Origin: an uncultured Phascolarctobacterium sp. | GTDB lineage: Bacteria > Bacillota > Negativicutes > Acidaminococcales > Acidaminococcaceae | Direction: 5' to 3' | Length of the DNA: 6,246 nt | Assembly (NCBI GenBank): GCA_937906915.1 | Contig: CALCUU010000102.1 | Location: 1 to 6,246, forward strand | Shown here: piece by piece, positions 1-6,216 of the stretch | How positions within the stretch are numbered: position 1 is the first letter of the stretch | Layout of the letters: every line of letters starts with the position of its first letter | Program-made: the position numbers and the translations under genes | The notes under the pieces: model-generated | Databases searched by the model: none | What the model was told of the DNA's origin: nothing | The model's input: only the letters and a program-made list of their open reading frames with translations

Positions 1-1739
1 CAATCTCCCTGCCCCACGTCTAAAAAGTAAGCGGTAAAAGGAACTGGAGCAAAGCTTTTCCAAAGGAGCGTTCCCAAAAGCACAACACTTGTCAAAGCAA
101 GCATCACCCTACGCTCGCGGTTCCGCAAAAATTGCAGGCAAGGTACGTCCGCCCAAAGGAGCAACCCAAAATAATAAACCACCGCGCACCACAAAGGTAA
201 GCTACCCACAACCACCGTACTAAAAGGAAGGCTCGCCAAAAATTTTGCCTGCACCAAGACCTGCTCCACAAGACATGCAGAAAAGCCAATTAAGATTTCA
301 CTACTAGGAAGTGCAAAATCTAAACTTGCTTCTAAAAACGGTAACAATGTCAGTGATTCCAATGCTAATCCTAAAATCGTCAATAAGGTTGCCAACTCCA
401 AAATAGGCACCAATAAAATATTACTTACCAGTGAAATCAATGGTAGCTGATGAAAATAGCCAACTAATAATGGCAATACCGCAAGCTGTGCCGCAGTTGT
501 CACCGCCATAGCTTCTCCTAAAATTGTAGGCAAATAATTGCAAAAATAATTTTTTAGCTTAGGGTAAAGCCAAATTAACCCTGCCACCGCCCCGAAGGAA
601 AGCTGGAAACCCATGTCAAAAAGCCACGCAGGCTTAAAGCACAATAGCACCATAGCAGTTAAGCAAAGTAAATTGCCACGTGCTCCACCGCTCCCACCAA
701 AAAGTAGCACACCACTCATACACAAACCACGCATTATGGGTGGCTTCATCCCACACAAAACTGCGTAAGCACACAGCAGTGCGAAGACGCCAAGCTTACG
801 TGCCTTCGTTGGCAAAGGGCGTAACAGCAAAAGTAAGAAGCCTGCCAGCAAGGCTAAGTGCGTTCCAGAAACGGAAAGCAGGTGAGCAAGTCCATTGGCA
901 GCGAAAGCCTCTCGCACTTCATCACTCAAGCCCGCACTGCCACCAAGGAGCATACCACACAGCAAAGCACCACGCTCATCAGGAACAACGCTTGTTATTT
1001 TTTCACGCAGCTTTATATTGATTACTGCAAGCCTGTCTAGCAAACTGCCCTCTTCACCAACGACTTCTACCCTCGTTTTACGCAAACGCCCACCTAAACC
1101 TTGCAGATAGTTCCAACGCTCGCCATCAAAGCCACCGGGGTTACGCAGGGTGTTCAAAGGAAGCAGTTCCCCTTTGCCCCACGCCTTCCCAGTTAAAGGA
1201 AGCTCTTTATTTTTAGTAAACACCCGTAGATTTTGACGGTAAGCTACAATTTTAACTGTATCTTTCAAATTTGGAACAAGCATTTTTTCTTCAAAGGTAC
1301 CTGCTGTATTTGAAACAGACCTTTTTTCTAGAAGTGTTTCCTCTAAAAAAGTTTGCCCCAAAACGTCAGAAGTATTTTTAATTTGTAACTGCTCACAACG
1401 TAAAACGAAAGACGTTCCGTATGGATAACGCTTCACGCTTTCGGGAACAATACTTCCGTAAGCAAGCACCTCTTTCCCAAAGTAGGGTTGTAGCTGTTCT
1501 GACGGGTTAGGGTGTGCGTTGCTCCCTGCCCACGTTCCTAAAAGAATAAAGGTTATACACAAGCCTTGCTTCCAAAATTTACGTAAGGCTTTTAATTTTA
1601 AGGCAACCAAAGCCAAAAGGCTAAGCCCTAAAAATAAGAATCTATAGTCTCTAAGACTCCACCACTCTAAGGAAGCGTAACATCCCAAAAGGAAAATCAC
1701 CGTTCCAACGTATATATAATTAACCTTTTCAGAGCTCAT
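1..1739 (-). CDS. comEC: ComEC/Rec2 family DNA-uptake channel protein (3' part beyond window)
   Basis: Polytopic inner-membrane protein that carries single-stranded DNA into the cytoplasm during natural transformation. My reading of the minus strand from ATG 1739 gives 579 codons without a stop, running off the window. Seen: three hydrophobic N-terminal segments (about residues 8-22, 34-48, 57-72); a soluble OB-like (DUF4131) region about 80-235 with the family motif NPGGFD at 200-205; the competence domain from about 255, with GLAHLLSVSGTH (283-294), DMGFQLSF (375-382) and LPLISLVSNILLVPIL (432-447) among many membrane segments; and finally LDVGQGD (573-579), the opening motif of the C-terminal metallo-beta-lactamase-like domain. 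The family is usually 700-800 residues, so about 200 residues are missing. Usual HLLAISGLH appears here as HLLSVSGTH. The start overlaps the comEA stop (ATGA), with GGAAAGGA at 1757-1750 as ribosome-binding site. Identification is firm; an intact C-terminus cannot be judged. Confidence 0.95.
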   Translation of the reverse strand, partial: MSSEKVNYIYVGTVIFLLGCYASLEWWSLRDYRFLFLGLSLLALVALKLKALRKFWKQGLCITFILLGTWAGSNAHPNPSEQLQPYFGKEVLAYGSIVPESVKRYPYGTSFVLRCEQLQIKNTSDVLGQTFLEETLLEKRSVSNTAGTFEEKMLVPNLKDTVKIVAYRQNLRVFTKNKELPLTGKAWGKGELLPLNTLRNPGGFDGERWNYLQGLGGRLRKTRVEVVGEEGSLLDRLAVINIKLREKITSVVPDERGALLCGMLLGGSAGLSDEVREAFAANGLAHLLSVSGTHLALLAGFLLLLLRPLPTKARKLGVFALLCAYAVLCGMKPPIMRGLCMSGVLLFGGSGGARGNLLCLTAMVLLCFKPAWLFDMGFQLSFGAVAGLIWLYPKLKNYFCNYLPTILGEAMAVTTAAQLAVLPLLVGYFHQLPLISLVSNILLVPILELATLLTILGLALESLTLLPFLEASLDFALPSSEILIGFSACLVEQVLVQAKFLASLPFSTVVVGSLPLWCAVVYYFGLLLWADVPCLQFLRNRERRVMLALTSVVLLGTLLWKSFAPVPFTAYFLDVGQGD

Positions 1740-1757
1740 TCTACGGTAATCCTTTCC
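1736..1757 (-). promoter_or_regulatory. comEA-comEC overlap with comEC ribosome-binding site
   Basis: The comEA stop TGA (1738-1736) and the comEC start ATG (1739-1737) share the bases ATGA. GGAAAGGA at 1757-1750, inside the end of comEA and 10 nt before the comEC ATG, is a reasonable Shine-Dalgarno sequence. This is the usual arrangement for translational coupling, and it fixes the comEC start. Confidence 0.8.
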
Positions 1758-2173
1758 CTCATCTTGGCAAACTTTTTCTTGCCAATACCTTTGACCAGCA
1801 TAATATCTTCCGGTTTGGTAAAAGGTTGCGTGCTTCTAAACTCCACAATCCTTTTGGCAATGGCAGGCCCCACTCCCGGCAAGGCGTCCAATTCTTCAAT
1901 CGTTGCAGTGTTGATGTTAACGGGTGTCGAAAATTGCTTGTTATCTTTCATTTTATGTTGTTCTTCTAAAAATTTTAGGTTACTTGTAAATTTGGATTGT
2001 TCCGCTGAAAATTGCAGGTTACTTTTCGTTTTTGATTGCTGCTCTGCAAATTGGGGAGCTTGTATGTGAATCGGCTCGTCTTGAGCTTCGAAGTACTCCA
2101 CCCCTACGCTAGTAAGCAAGCAACCAAATAGCAAAGCACATAGTAAAAATAATTTTTGTTTGTAGTTATCCAT
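1736..2173 (-). CDS. comEA: ComEA family helix-hairpin-helix DNA-binding protein
   Basis: 145-residue DNA receptor of the transformation machinery; it binds incoming double-stranded DNA outside the cytoplasmic membrane and hands it to ComEC. Seen: a short N-terminal hydrophobic segment (about 8-24) acting as anchor or signal; a polar stretch with three 13-residue repeats (41-79); then the ComEA helix-hairpin-helix domain from VNINTATIEELDALPGVG (85-102) to the end, with hairpins LPGVG (98-102) and VKGIG (127-131). The SLBB-like domain of the roughly 200-residue Bacillus protein is absent; the repeat linker sits in its place. The anchor contains LFGC at 15-18, a poor lipobox, so a lipoprotein form is possible but not favoured. 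ATG 2173 is the only start before an in-frame upstream stop; the preceding GATAAG is a weak ribosome-binding site. The first 15 codons contain two TTA and two CTA leucine codons. It overlaps comEC by four bases. Confidence 0.93.
   Translation of the reverse strand: MDNYKQKLFLLCALLFGCLLTSVGVEYFEAQDEPIHIQAPQFAEQQSKTKSNLQFSAEQSKFTSNLKFLEEQHKMKDNKQFSTPVNINTATIEELDALPGVGPAIAKRIVEFRSTQPFTKPEDIMLVKGIGKKKFAKMRERITVE
1937..2053 (-). repeat. Three imperfect 39-bp tandem repeats inside comEA
   Basis: The units encode QFAEQQSKTKSNL, QFSAEQSKFTSNL and KFLEEQHKMKDNK, followed by a fourth partial start (QFS). Phe recurs at residues 42, 55, 68 and 81, and Gln, Lys and Asn recur at unit positions 6, 8 and 12. 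Units 1 and 2 share 8 of 13 residues and 29 of 39 bases by my count; unit 3 is more diverged. The stretch is polar and charged, so it is probably an extended or helical spacer between the membrane anchor and the DNA-binding domain. Function is inferred; the periodicity is directly visible. Confidence 0.85.
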
Positions 2174-2190
2174 ACACTTATCACGCTTTC

Positions 2191-2242
2191 AAAAACAAAA
2201 AGAGATGCAAAGAATAACCCAAGGGTTATTCCTTACATCTCT
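2191..2242 (-). terminator. Intrinsic terminator downstream of leuS
   Basis: Bases 2201-2220 pair with 2223-2242 as a near-continuous 20-bp stem (two mismatches, 2208/2235 and 2211/2232), with AACCC/GGGTT at the tip. Read on the minus strand, the stem is followed by a T-rich tract TTTTGTTTTTG (2200-2190). No T tract follows on the plus side, so it acts on leftward transcripts, 59 bp past the leuS stop. Only about 17 bp separate the T tract from the comEA ATG, so it also lies directly upstream of comEA-comEC. Confidence 0.9.
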
Positions 2243-2250
2243 GAATAATC

Positions 2251-2271
2251 CAGGTACATAAAATGTAACTG
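2251..2271. repeat. 21-bp near-perfect inverted repeat between leuS and the terminator
   Basis: CAG-g-TACAT-AAA-ATGTA-a-CTG forms a nine-step dyad with one mismatch and a 3-nt centre. It sits between the leuS stop and the terminator hairpin. It may be a second 3'-end hairpin or a protein-binding operator in the region where a comEA promoter would be expected; nothing in the sequence decides between these. Confidence 0.5.
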
Positions 2272-2300
2272 CGTTAATATTTAATTTTTATTTTGGTCAA

Positions 2301-4790
2301 TTATTTTGCTACGATGTTTACCAAGCGACCGGGAACGCAAATAACTTTGCGAACGGTAGCTGCACCGATGTGGCTTTGTACGTTAGCATCAGCCAGTGCG
2401 ATTTTTTCCAGTTCAGCAGCAGTTGCTTCCGCAGGAACTACCAGACGACCACGAACTTTGCCGTTTACTTGGAGAACGATTTCCACGTTATCTACTTTCA
2501 AAGCAGCTTCGTCGTATTCAGGCCAGTTTTCTGCGTGTACGCTTGCGGTAGCACCGAATGCATCTTTCCACAGTTCTTCGGTCATGTGCGGAACGAAAGG
2601 TGCCAGCATACGAACCAGTGCGGAGGTTGCTTCGTAAACCAAGCCTGCGTTGATTTCTTGTGCGTTTTCTTTGTAAGCATACAATGCATTTACCAATTCC
2701 ATCAAGGAAGAGATAGCGGTGTTGAAGTTGAAACGGGTTTCAATGTCGCTGGTAACTTTCTTAATGGTGTTGTGCAAGGTGCGACGCAATTCTTTATCAG
2801 CTTCGTTGAGAGCAGCTACGTCATAAGCGGTAACTTTTTGCTCAATTTGAGGCAGATAGGTGTAGATGATACGCCATACGCGGTTCAAGAAGCGGAAGGA
2901 ACCTTCAACGCCTTGGTCGCTCCAGTCAAGTTCTCTTTCAGGCGGAGCAGCAAAGAGGATAAAGAGACGAGCAGTATCTGCGCCGTATTTTTCCAGAATT
3001 TCTTCCGGAGAAACTACGTTGCCAAGAGATTTACTCATTTTAGCACCGTCTTTAATAACCATACCTTGGGTCAAAAGGTTGGAGAAGGGTTCAGCGTAAT
3101 CAACCAAGCCTGCATCGCGCAATACTTTCAGGAAGAAGCGAGAGTACAGCAAGTGGAGGATTGCGTGTTCGATACCGCCAATGTATTGGTCAACAGGACC
3201 CCAGTAGCCATTGATTTCTTTAGCGAAGGGGAGCTTGTCGTTTTTCGGGTCAGTGTAGCGCAGGTAGTACCAAGAGGAGCACAGGAAGGTGTCCATGGTA
3301 TCGGTTTCACGAGTTGCAGGGCCACCGCATTTGGGGCAAGTGCAATTCAAGAAAGCTTCGGAAGTTGCCAGCGGAGATTTAGCACCAGCGTCAAATTTAA
3401 CGTCTTCGGGGAGACGAACGGGCAGTTCTTCTTCCGGAACAAGTACTTCACCGCAGGTGGGGCAATAAATAACAGGAATGGGAGCGCCCCAATAACGTTG
3501 ACGGCTAATGAGCCAATCGCGCAAGCGATAGTTTACACGACGTTTACCGAAGCCTTCAGCTTCAGCTTTGTCCATGATGGCAGCCATAGCTTCGTGCATT
3601 TCCATACCGTCAAATTCACCGGAGTTAACCAGTTCGCCTTCTTTTTCTTCGTAAGCGCAGGTCATTTCTTCCAGTTTCAGGTTTACGCCTTTAGGTTGTA
3701 CAACAACGATTTTGTCGATGCCGTATTTATCTGCAAACATCCAGTCACGTTGGTCACCGGTAGGTACGCCCATAACAGCGCCGGTACCATAATCGTACAG
3801 AACGTAGTTGGTTACCCAAATTTCTACGGTTTTGCCAGTGTAGGGGTTGATGCAGTGAACGCCGGTGAAGATACCTTCTTTTTCAGATTCACTGGAGGTA
3901 CGTTCAATATCAGATTGGTTGCGAACTCTGTCGCAGAATGCTTTGATTTCAGCAGCTTTGGGGTTGTTTTCGCAGATTTTTTCAATCAGCGGATGTTCAG
4001 CAGCCAAAGCCATGAAGGTTACGCCGTAGGAAGTATCCGGACGAGTGGTGTAAACTGCAACTTCGTCGTTGAGTTCAGGAATAGCAAAGGTCATTTCCAA
4101 ACCTTCACTGCGACCAATCCAGTTGCGTTGCATGGTTTTAACGCGTTCCGGCCAGCCTTCCAGCAAGTCCAAATCTTTCAGCAGTTCGTCAGCATAGTCA
4201 GTGATTTTGAAGAACCATTGTTCCAAATCTTTCTTTTCTACTACGCTGTCGCAACGCCAGCATTTGCCGTCGATAACTTGTTCATTAGCAAGTACGGTGT
4301 TACATTTGTTGCACCAGTTAACTGCAGATTTTTTCTTAACAGCCAAACCTTTTTTATAGAACAATTCAAAGAACCATTGGGTCCATTTGTAGTAATCTTC
4401 TTTGCAGGTTGCAACTTCACGATCCCAGTCATAAGCAAGACCAAGAGCTTTAAGTTGACGGGTCATGTTAGCGATGTTTTCCAAGGTCCAGTTTTTCGGA
4501 GCAACACCGTGTTTAATTGCAGCGTTTTCTGCGGGCATACCAAAGGAGTCCCAGCCCATGGGATGCAGCACGTTAAATCCCTTCATGGTGCGGAAACGGG
4601 AAAGCACGTCGCCAATGGAGTAGTTACGCACGTGACCCATGTGCAAGTTACCGGAAGGATACGGGAACATTTCCAGTACATAGGACTTGGGTTTATTTTC
4701 GTCCATTTCTACTTTGTAGGATTTGTTTTCTTCCCAATATTTTTGCCATTTAGCTTCTATGGCATGGGGAGCATATTTTTCTTCCATCAT
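2301..4790 (-). CDS. leuS: Leucyl-tRNA synthetase
   Basis: Cytoplasmic class I aminoacyl-tRNA synthetase charging tRNA-Leu with leucine using ATP, with proofreading of mischarged tRNA. 829 residues, full bacterial length. Seen in order: Rossmann-fold signature HMGH (50-53) after FPYPSGNL; a four-Cys zinc site C160, C163, C177, C180; the CP1 editing domain with YTTRPDTSYG (247-256) and GTGAVMGVPTGDQRD (335-349); SRQRYWGAPIP (429-439); a second Cys-rich module (C443, C446, C485, C488); catalytic KMSKS (584-588); anticodon-binding helices; and the C-terminal VNGKVRGR (775-782). The editing motif has Gly345 where most LeuRS enzymes have His, while both Asp (346, 349) remain. The first of two adjacent ATGs is chosen because TGAGG ends 8 nt before it. 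Codon use is strongly biased: TTA, CTA and TCA do not occur in residues 1-807. Monocistronic by the terminator downstream. Confidence 0.98.
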   Translation of the reverse strand: MMEEKYAPHAIEAKWQKYWEENKSYKVEMDENKPKSYVLEMFPYPSGNLHMGHVRNYSIGDVLSRFRTMKGFNVLHPMGWDSFGMPAENAAIKHGVAPKNWTLENIANMTRQLKALGLAYDWDREVATCKEDYYKWTQWFFELFYKKGLAVKKKSAVNWCNKCNTVLANEQVIDGKCWRCDSVVEKKDLEQWFFKITDYADELLKDLDLLEGWPERVKTMQRNWIGRSEGLEMTFAIPELNDEVAVYTTRPDTSYGVTFMALAAEHPLIEKICENNPKAAEIKAFCDRVRNQSDIERTSSESEKEGIFTGVHCINPYTGKTVEIWVTNYVLYDYGTGAVMGVPTGDQRDWMFADKYGIDKIVVVQPKGVNLKLEEMTCAYEEKEGELVNSGEFDGMEMHEAMAAIMDKAEAEGFGKRRVNYRLRDWLISRQRYWGAPIPVIYCPTCGEVLVPEEELPVRLPEDVKFDAGAKSPLATSEAFLNCTCPKCGGPATRETDTMDTFLCSSWYYLRYTDPKNDKLPFAKEINGYWGPVDQYIGGIEHAILHLLYSRFFLKVLRDAGLVDYAEPFSNLLTQGMVIKDGAKMSKSLGNVVSPEEILEKYGADTARLFILFAAPPERELDWSDQGVEGSFRFLNRVWRIIYTYLPQIEQKVTAYDVAALNEADKELRRTLHNTIKKVTSDIETRFNFNTAISSLMELVNALYAYKENAQEINAGLVYEATSALVRMLAPFVPHMTEELWKDAFGATASVHAENWPEYDEAALKVDNVEIVLQVNGKVRGRLVVPAEATAAELEKIALADANVQSHIGAATVRKVICVPGRLVNIVAK

Positions 4791-4798
4791 ATCTAAAA

Positions 4799-4803
4799 CC
4801 TCA
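4799..4803 (-). promoter_or_regulatory. leuS ribosome-binding site
   Basis: TGAGG on the minus strand lies 8 nt before the ATG at 4790 and 11 nt before the second ATG at 4787, which favours the first as start. Confidence 0.75.
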
Positions 4804-4841
4804 AATCTGTATAAAAATTTAAAATAAAAACTATCCTAAAT

Positions 4842-4870
4842 ATTTTATACCTACACAATGTAAAAGTCAA
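4842..4870 (-). promoter_or_regulatory. Predicted sigma-A type promoter of leuS
   Basis: Minus-strand TTGACT (4870-4865, five of six consensus) and TAAAAT (4847-4842, five of six) are separated by exactly 17 nt. Transcription would start near 4835, giving a leader of about 45 nt. That is too short for a T-box riboswitch, and the T-box bulge signature is not found in the whole divergent region, so tRNA-responsive control of leuS is not supported here. Confidence 0.75.
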
Positions 4871-4902
4871 ATATAAGTCCGAATATGGTAAAAACTTTAC
4901 AC

Positions 4903-4918
4903 TTTCGAAAAGTCGAAA
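4903..4918. promoter_or_regulatory. Palindrome plus repeated TCGAAA between divergent promoters
   Basis: TTTCGAAA (4903-4910) is an 8-bp perfect palindrome; TCGAAA occurs again at 4913-4918, 8 bp on. It sits about midway between the two divergent -35 boxes, so a regulator bound there could affect both genes. Such AT-rich palindromes also arise by chance; no regulator is recognisable. Confidence 0.25.
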
Positions 4919-4936
4919 CAAAAAATTTAAAAAGAT

Positions 4937-4965
4937 TTGCATATCTGCGTCCAGCAAGCTATAAT
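4937..4965 (+). promoter_or_regulatory. Predicted sigma-A type promoter of the aminotransferase gene
   Basis: A perfect -10 TATAAT (4960-4965) lies 17 nt after TTGCAT (4937-4942), a partial -35. An A/T run at 4919-4935 directly upstream resembles an UP element. Transcription would start near 4972, leaving a leader of about 50 nt. Confidence 0.75.
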
Positions 4966-4976
4966 ATCCATATTGT

Positions 4977-4988
4977 AGCCTCAAGGCT
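4977..4988 (+). promoter_or_regulatory. Small inverted repeat at the start of the aminotransferase leader
   Basis: AGCCT-CA-AGGCT is a perfect 5-bp dyad placed just after the predicted transcription start. It may be an operator or a 5'-end hairpin protecting the mRNA; chance is also possible. Confidence 0.25.
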
Positions 4989-5006
4989 TGATGAAATTAT
5001 AAAATG

Positions 5007-5013
5007 TGAGGGG
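5007..5013 (+). promoter_or_regulatory. Ribosome-binding site of the aminotransferase gene
   Basis: TGAGGGG ends 9 nt before the ATG at 5023, a good Shine-Dalgarno match and spacing that supports this start. Confidence 0.8.
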
Positions 5014-5022
5014 TAATCCACA

Positions 5023-6216
5023 ATGAAACTGTCTCAACGCGTACAAAATTTATCTACATCTCCTATTAGAAAGCTGGCTCCCTATGCAAACGCGGCAAAG
5101 GCAGCAGGTAAAAAAGTTTATCATCTGAATATTGGTCAACCGGATATCGCAACTCCTGCTCAATTTATGGAAAGCATCCGTAACTACCAAGCAGAAGTTA
5201 TCGCTTATGGCGACTCCAAAGGCGATACCGTCCTGATTAAAGCAATTCAAAAATACTATGCAGAAAAAGGCATTAACTATGATTTGGAAGACATCTTCGT
5301 TACCAACGGTGGTAGTGAAGCCCTTATCTTCGCAGCTATGGCGCTGTGCGACCCCGGCGACGAAATCATGGTATTTGAACCCTACTACGCTAACTACACC
5401 ACCTTCGCTAAAGAATTTGGCGCTGTTATCAACGCAGTACAAACCAGCGTAGAAAACGGTTACCATCTGCCTAGCGAAGCAGAAATCGAAGCACACATCA
5501 CTCCGAAAACTAAAGCAATCCTGCTCACCAACCCCGGTAACCCCACTGGCGTTGTTTACACCGAAGAAGAAATGGAAATGATTGCTCGCCTTGTTATTAA
5601 ACATGACCTTGCTCTCATCGCTGACGAAGTTTACCGTGAATTTGTTTACGACGGTGCTTATCGCAGCTTCGGCACCATGCCTGAACTGGACAACCACGTA
5701 ATTATGGTAGACTCCGTTTCTAAACGCTTTAGTGCTTGCGGTGCGCGCATTGGTTGCGTAATCTGCAAAAACAAAGCTTTCAGCAAAGAAATCATCAAAT
5801 GCTGCCAAGCTCGTCTGTGCTGCCCCACCTTGGAACAAGTTGGTGCTGCTGCCCTGTACGATACTCCGGCAAGCTATTTGGAAGAAGTAAACCAAGAATA
5901 CAAAAAACGTCGTGACACCATTGCAGCTGCTTTGGCAAAACTTCCCGGCGTAGCAGCAAGCGACCCCAAAGGCGCATTCTATGTTATGGTTTCCCTGCCC
6001 GTTGACGACGCAGAAAAATTTGCCATCTGGACTTTGGAAAACTTCGACATCGACGGCGAAACCGTAATGTTCGCTCCGGGCAATGGCTTCTACAATGACC
6101 CCACCCGCGGCGTAAACGAAGCACGCTTGGCTTACGTTCTCAAATCCGAAGACCTCGAAAAAGCAATTTACATCTTGGGTGAAGCATTGAAAGCTTATCC
6201 GGGTAACACTTACTAA
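5023..6216 (+). CDS. PLP-dependent class I/II aminotransferase (aspartate-aminotransferase fold)
   Basis: Cytoplasmic pyridoxal-phosphate enzyme transferring amino groups between an amino acid and a 2-oxoacid. 397 residues, normal full length. Seen: substrate-side NIGQPDIATP (36-45); NGGSEAL (95-101), the phosphate-binding loop; NPGNPTG (170-176) with the ring-contacting Asn173; DEVYREF (201-207) with the pyridine-nitrogen Asp201 and Tyr204; Schiff-base Lys234 in SVSKRFSACGARIG (231-244); and carboxylate-binding Arg368 in EARLAYV. The SVSKR.SACGARIG form marks a distinct COG0436-type subgroup often annotated as aspartate or unspecified aminotransferase; the amino-acid substrate cannot be read from the sequence, so I give no symbol. 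Seven cysteines fall at 239-267, including two CC pairs. Codons are biased as in leuS, with no TTA, CTA or TCA from 5053 to 5895, suggesting strong expression. It is divergent from leuS, with its own promoter and ribosome-binding site. Confidence 0.93.
   Translation: MKLSQRVQNLSTSPIRKLAPYANAAKAAGKKVYHLNIGQPDIATPAQFMESIRNYQAEVIAYGDSKGDTVLIKAIQKYYAEKGINYDLEDIFVTNGGSEALIFAAMALCDPGDEIMVFEPYYANYTTFAKEFGAVINAVQTSVENGYHLPSEAEIEAHITPKTKAILLTNPGNPTGVVYTEEEMEMIARLVIKHDLALIADEVYREFVYDGAYRSFGTMPELDNHVIMVDSVSKRFSACGARIGCVICKNKAFSKEIIKCCQARLCCPTLEQVGAAALYDTPASYLEEVNQEYKKRRDTIAAALAKLPGVAASDPKGAFYVMVSLPVDDAEKFAIWTLENFDIDGETVMFAPGNGFYNDPTRGVNEARLAYVLKSEDLEKAIYILGEALKAYPGNTY

Noticed and set aside
680..1110. 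Several plus-strand open frames of 60-113 codons within the comEC region
   Set aside because: They lie inside a continuous comEC frame rich in family motifs, have no good ribosome-binding sites, and give His/Ser/Ala-rich products typical of shadows.
1..1739. Short recurring words in comEC (CTTCCTTT three times, GTAGCTTACC twice) as possible DNA-uptake signals
   Set aside because: The CTTCCTTT copies all encode Leu-Pro with preferred codons, and the other word occurs in unrelated residues. Copies are few and a genome-wide count would be needed.
1..1739. comEC as a broken or frameshifted gene
   Set aside because: The frame stays open for all 579 visible codons and reaches the DVGQGD motif in phase; it is only cut by the window edge.
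2370..4796. 808-codon open frame on the plus strand opposite leuS
   Set aside because: It is codon-aligned with leuS and stays open only because leuS lacks TTA, CTA and TCA codons. It begins with GTG, has no ribosome-binding site, and its product is low-complexity and resembles no family I know.
4791..5022. T-box riboswitch upstream of leuS
   Set aside because: Neither strand of this stretch carries the conserved T-box sequence or a terminator/antiterminator pair, and the predicted leader is only about 45 nt.
5050..5895. 281-codon open frame opposite the aminotransferase
   Set aside because: Same cause: a codon-aligned mirror of a biased gene. It ends exactly where the aminotransferase uses its one early TTA codon.
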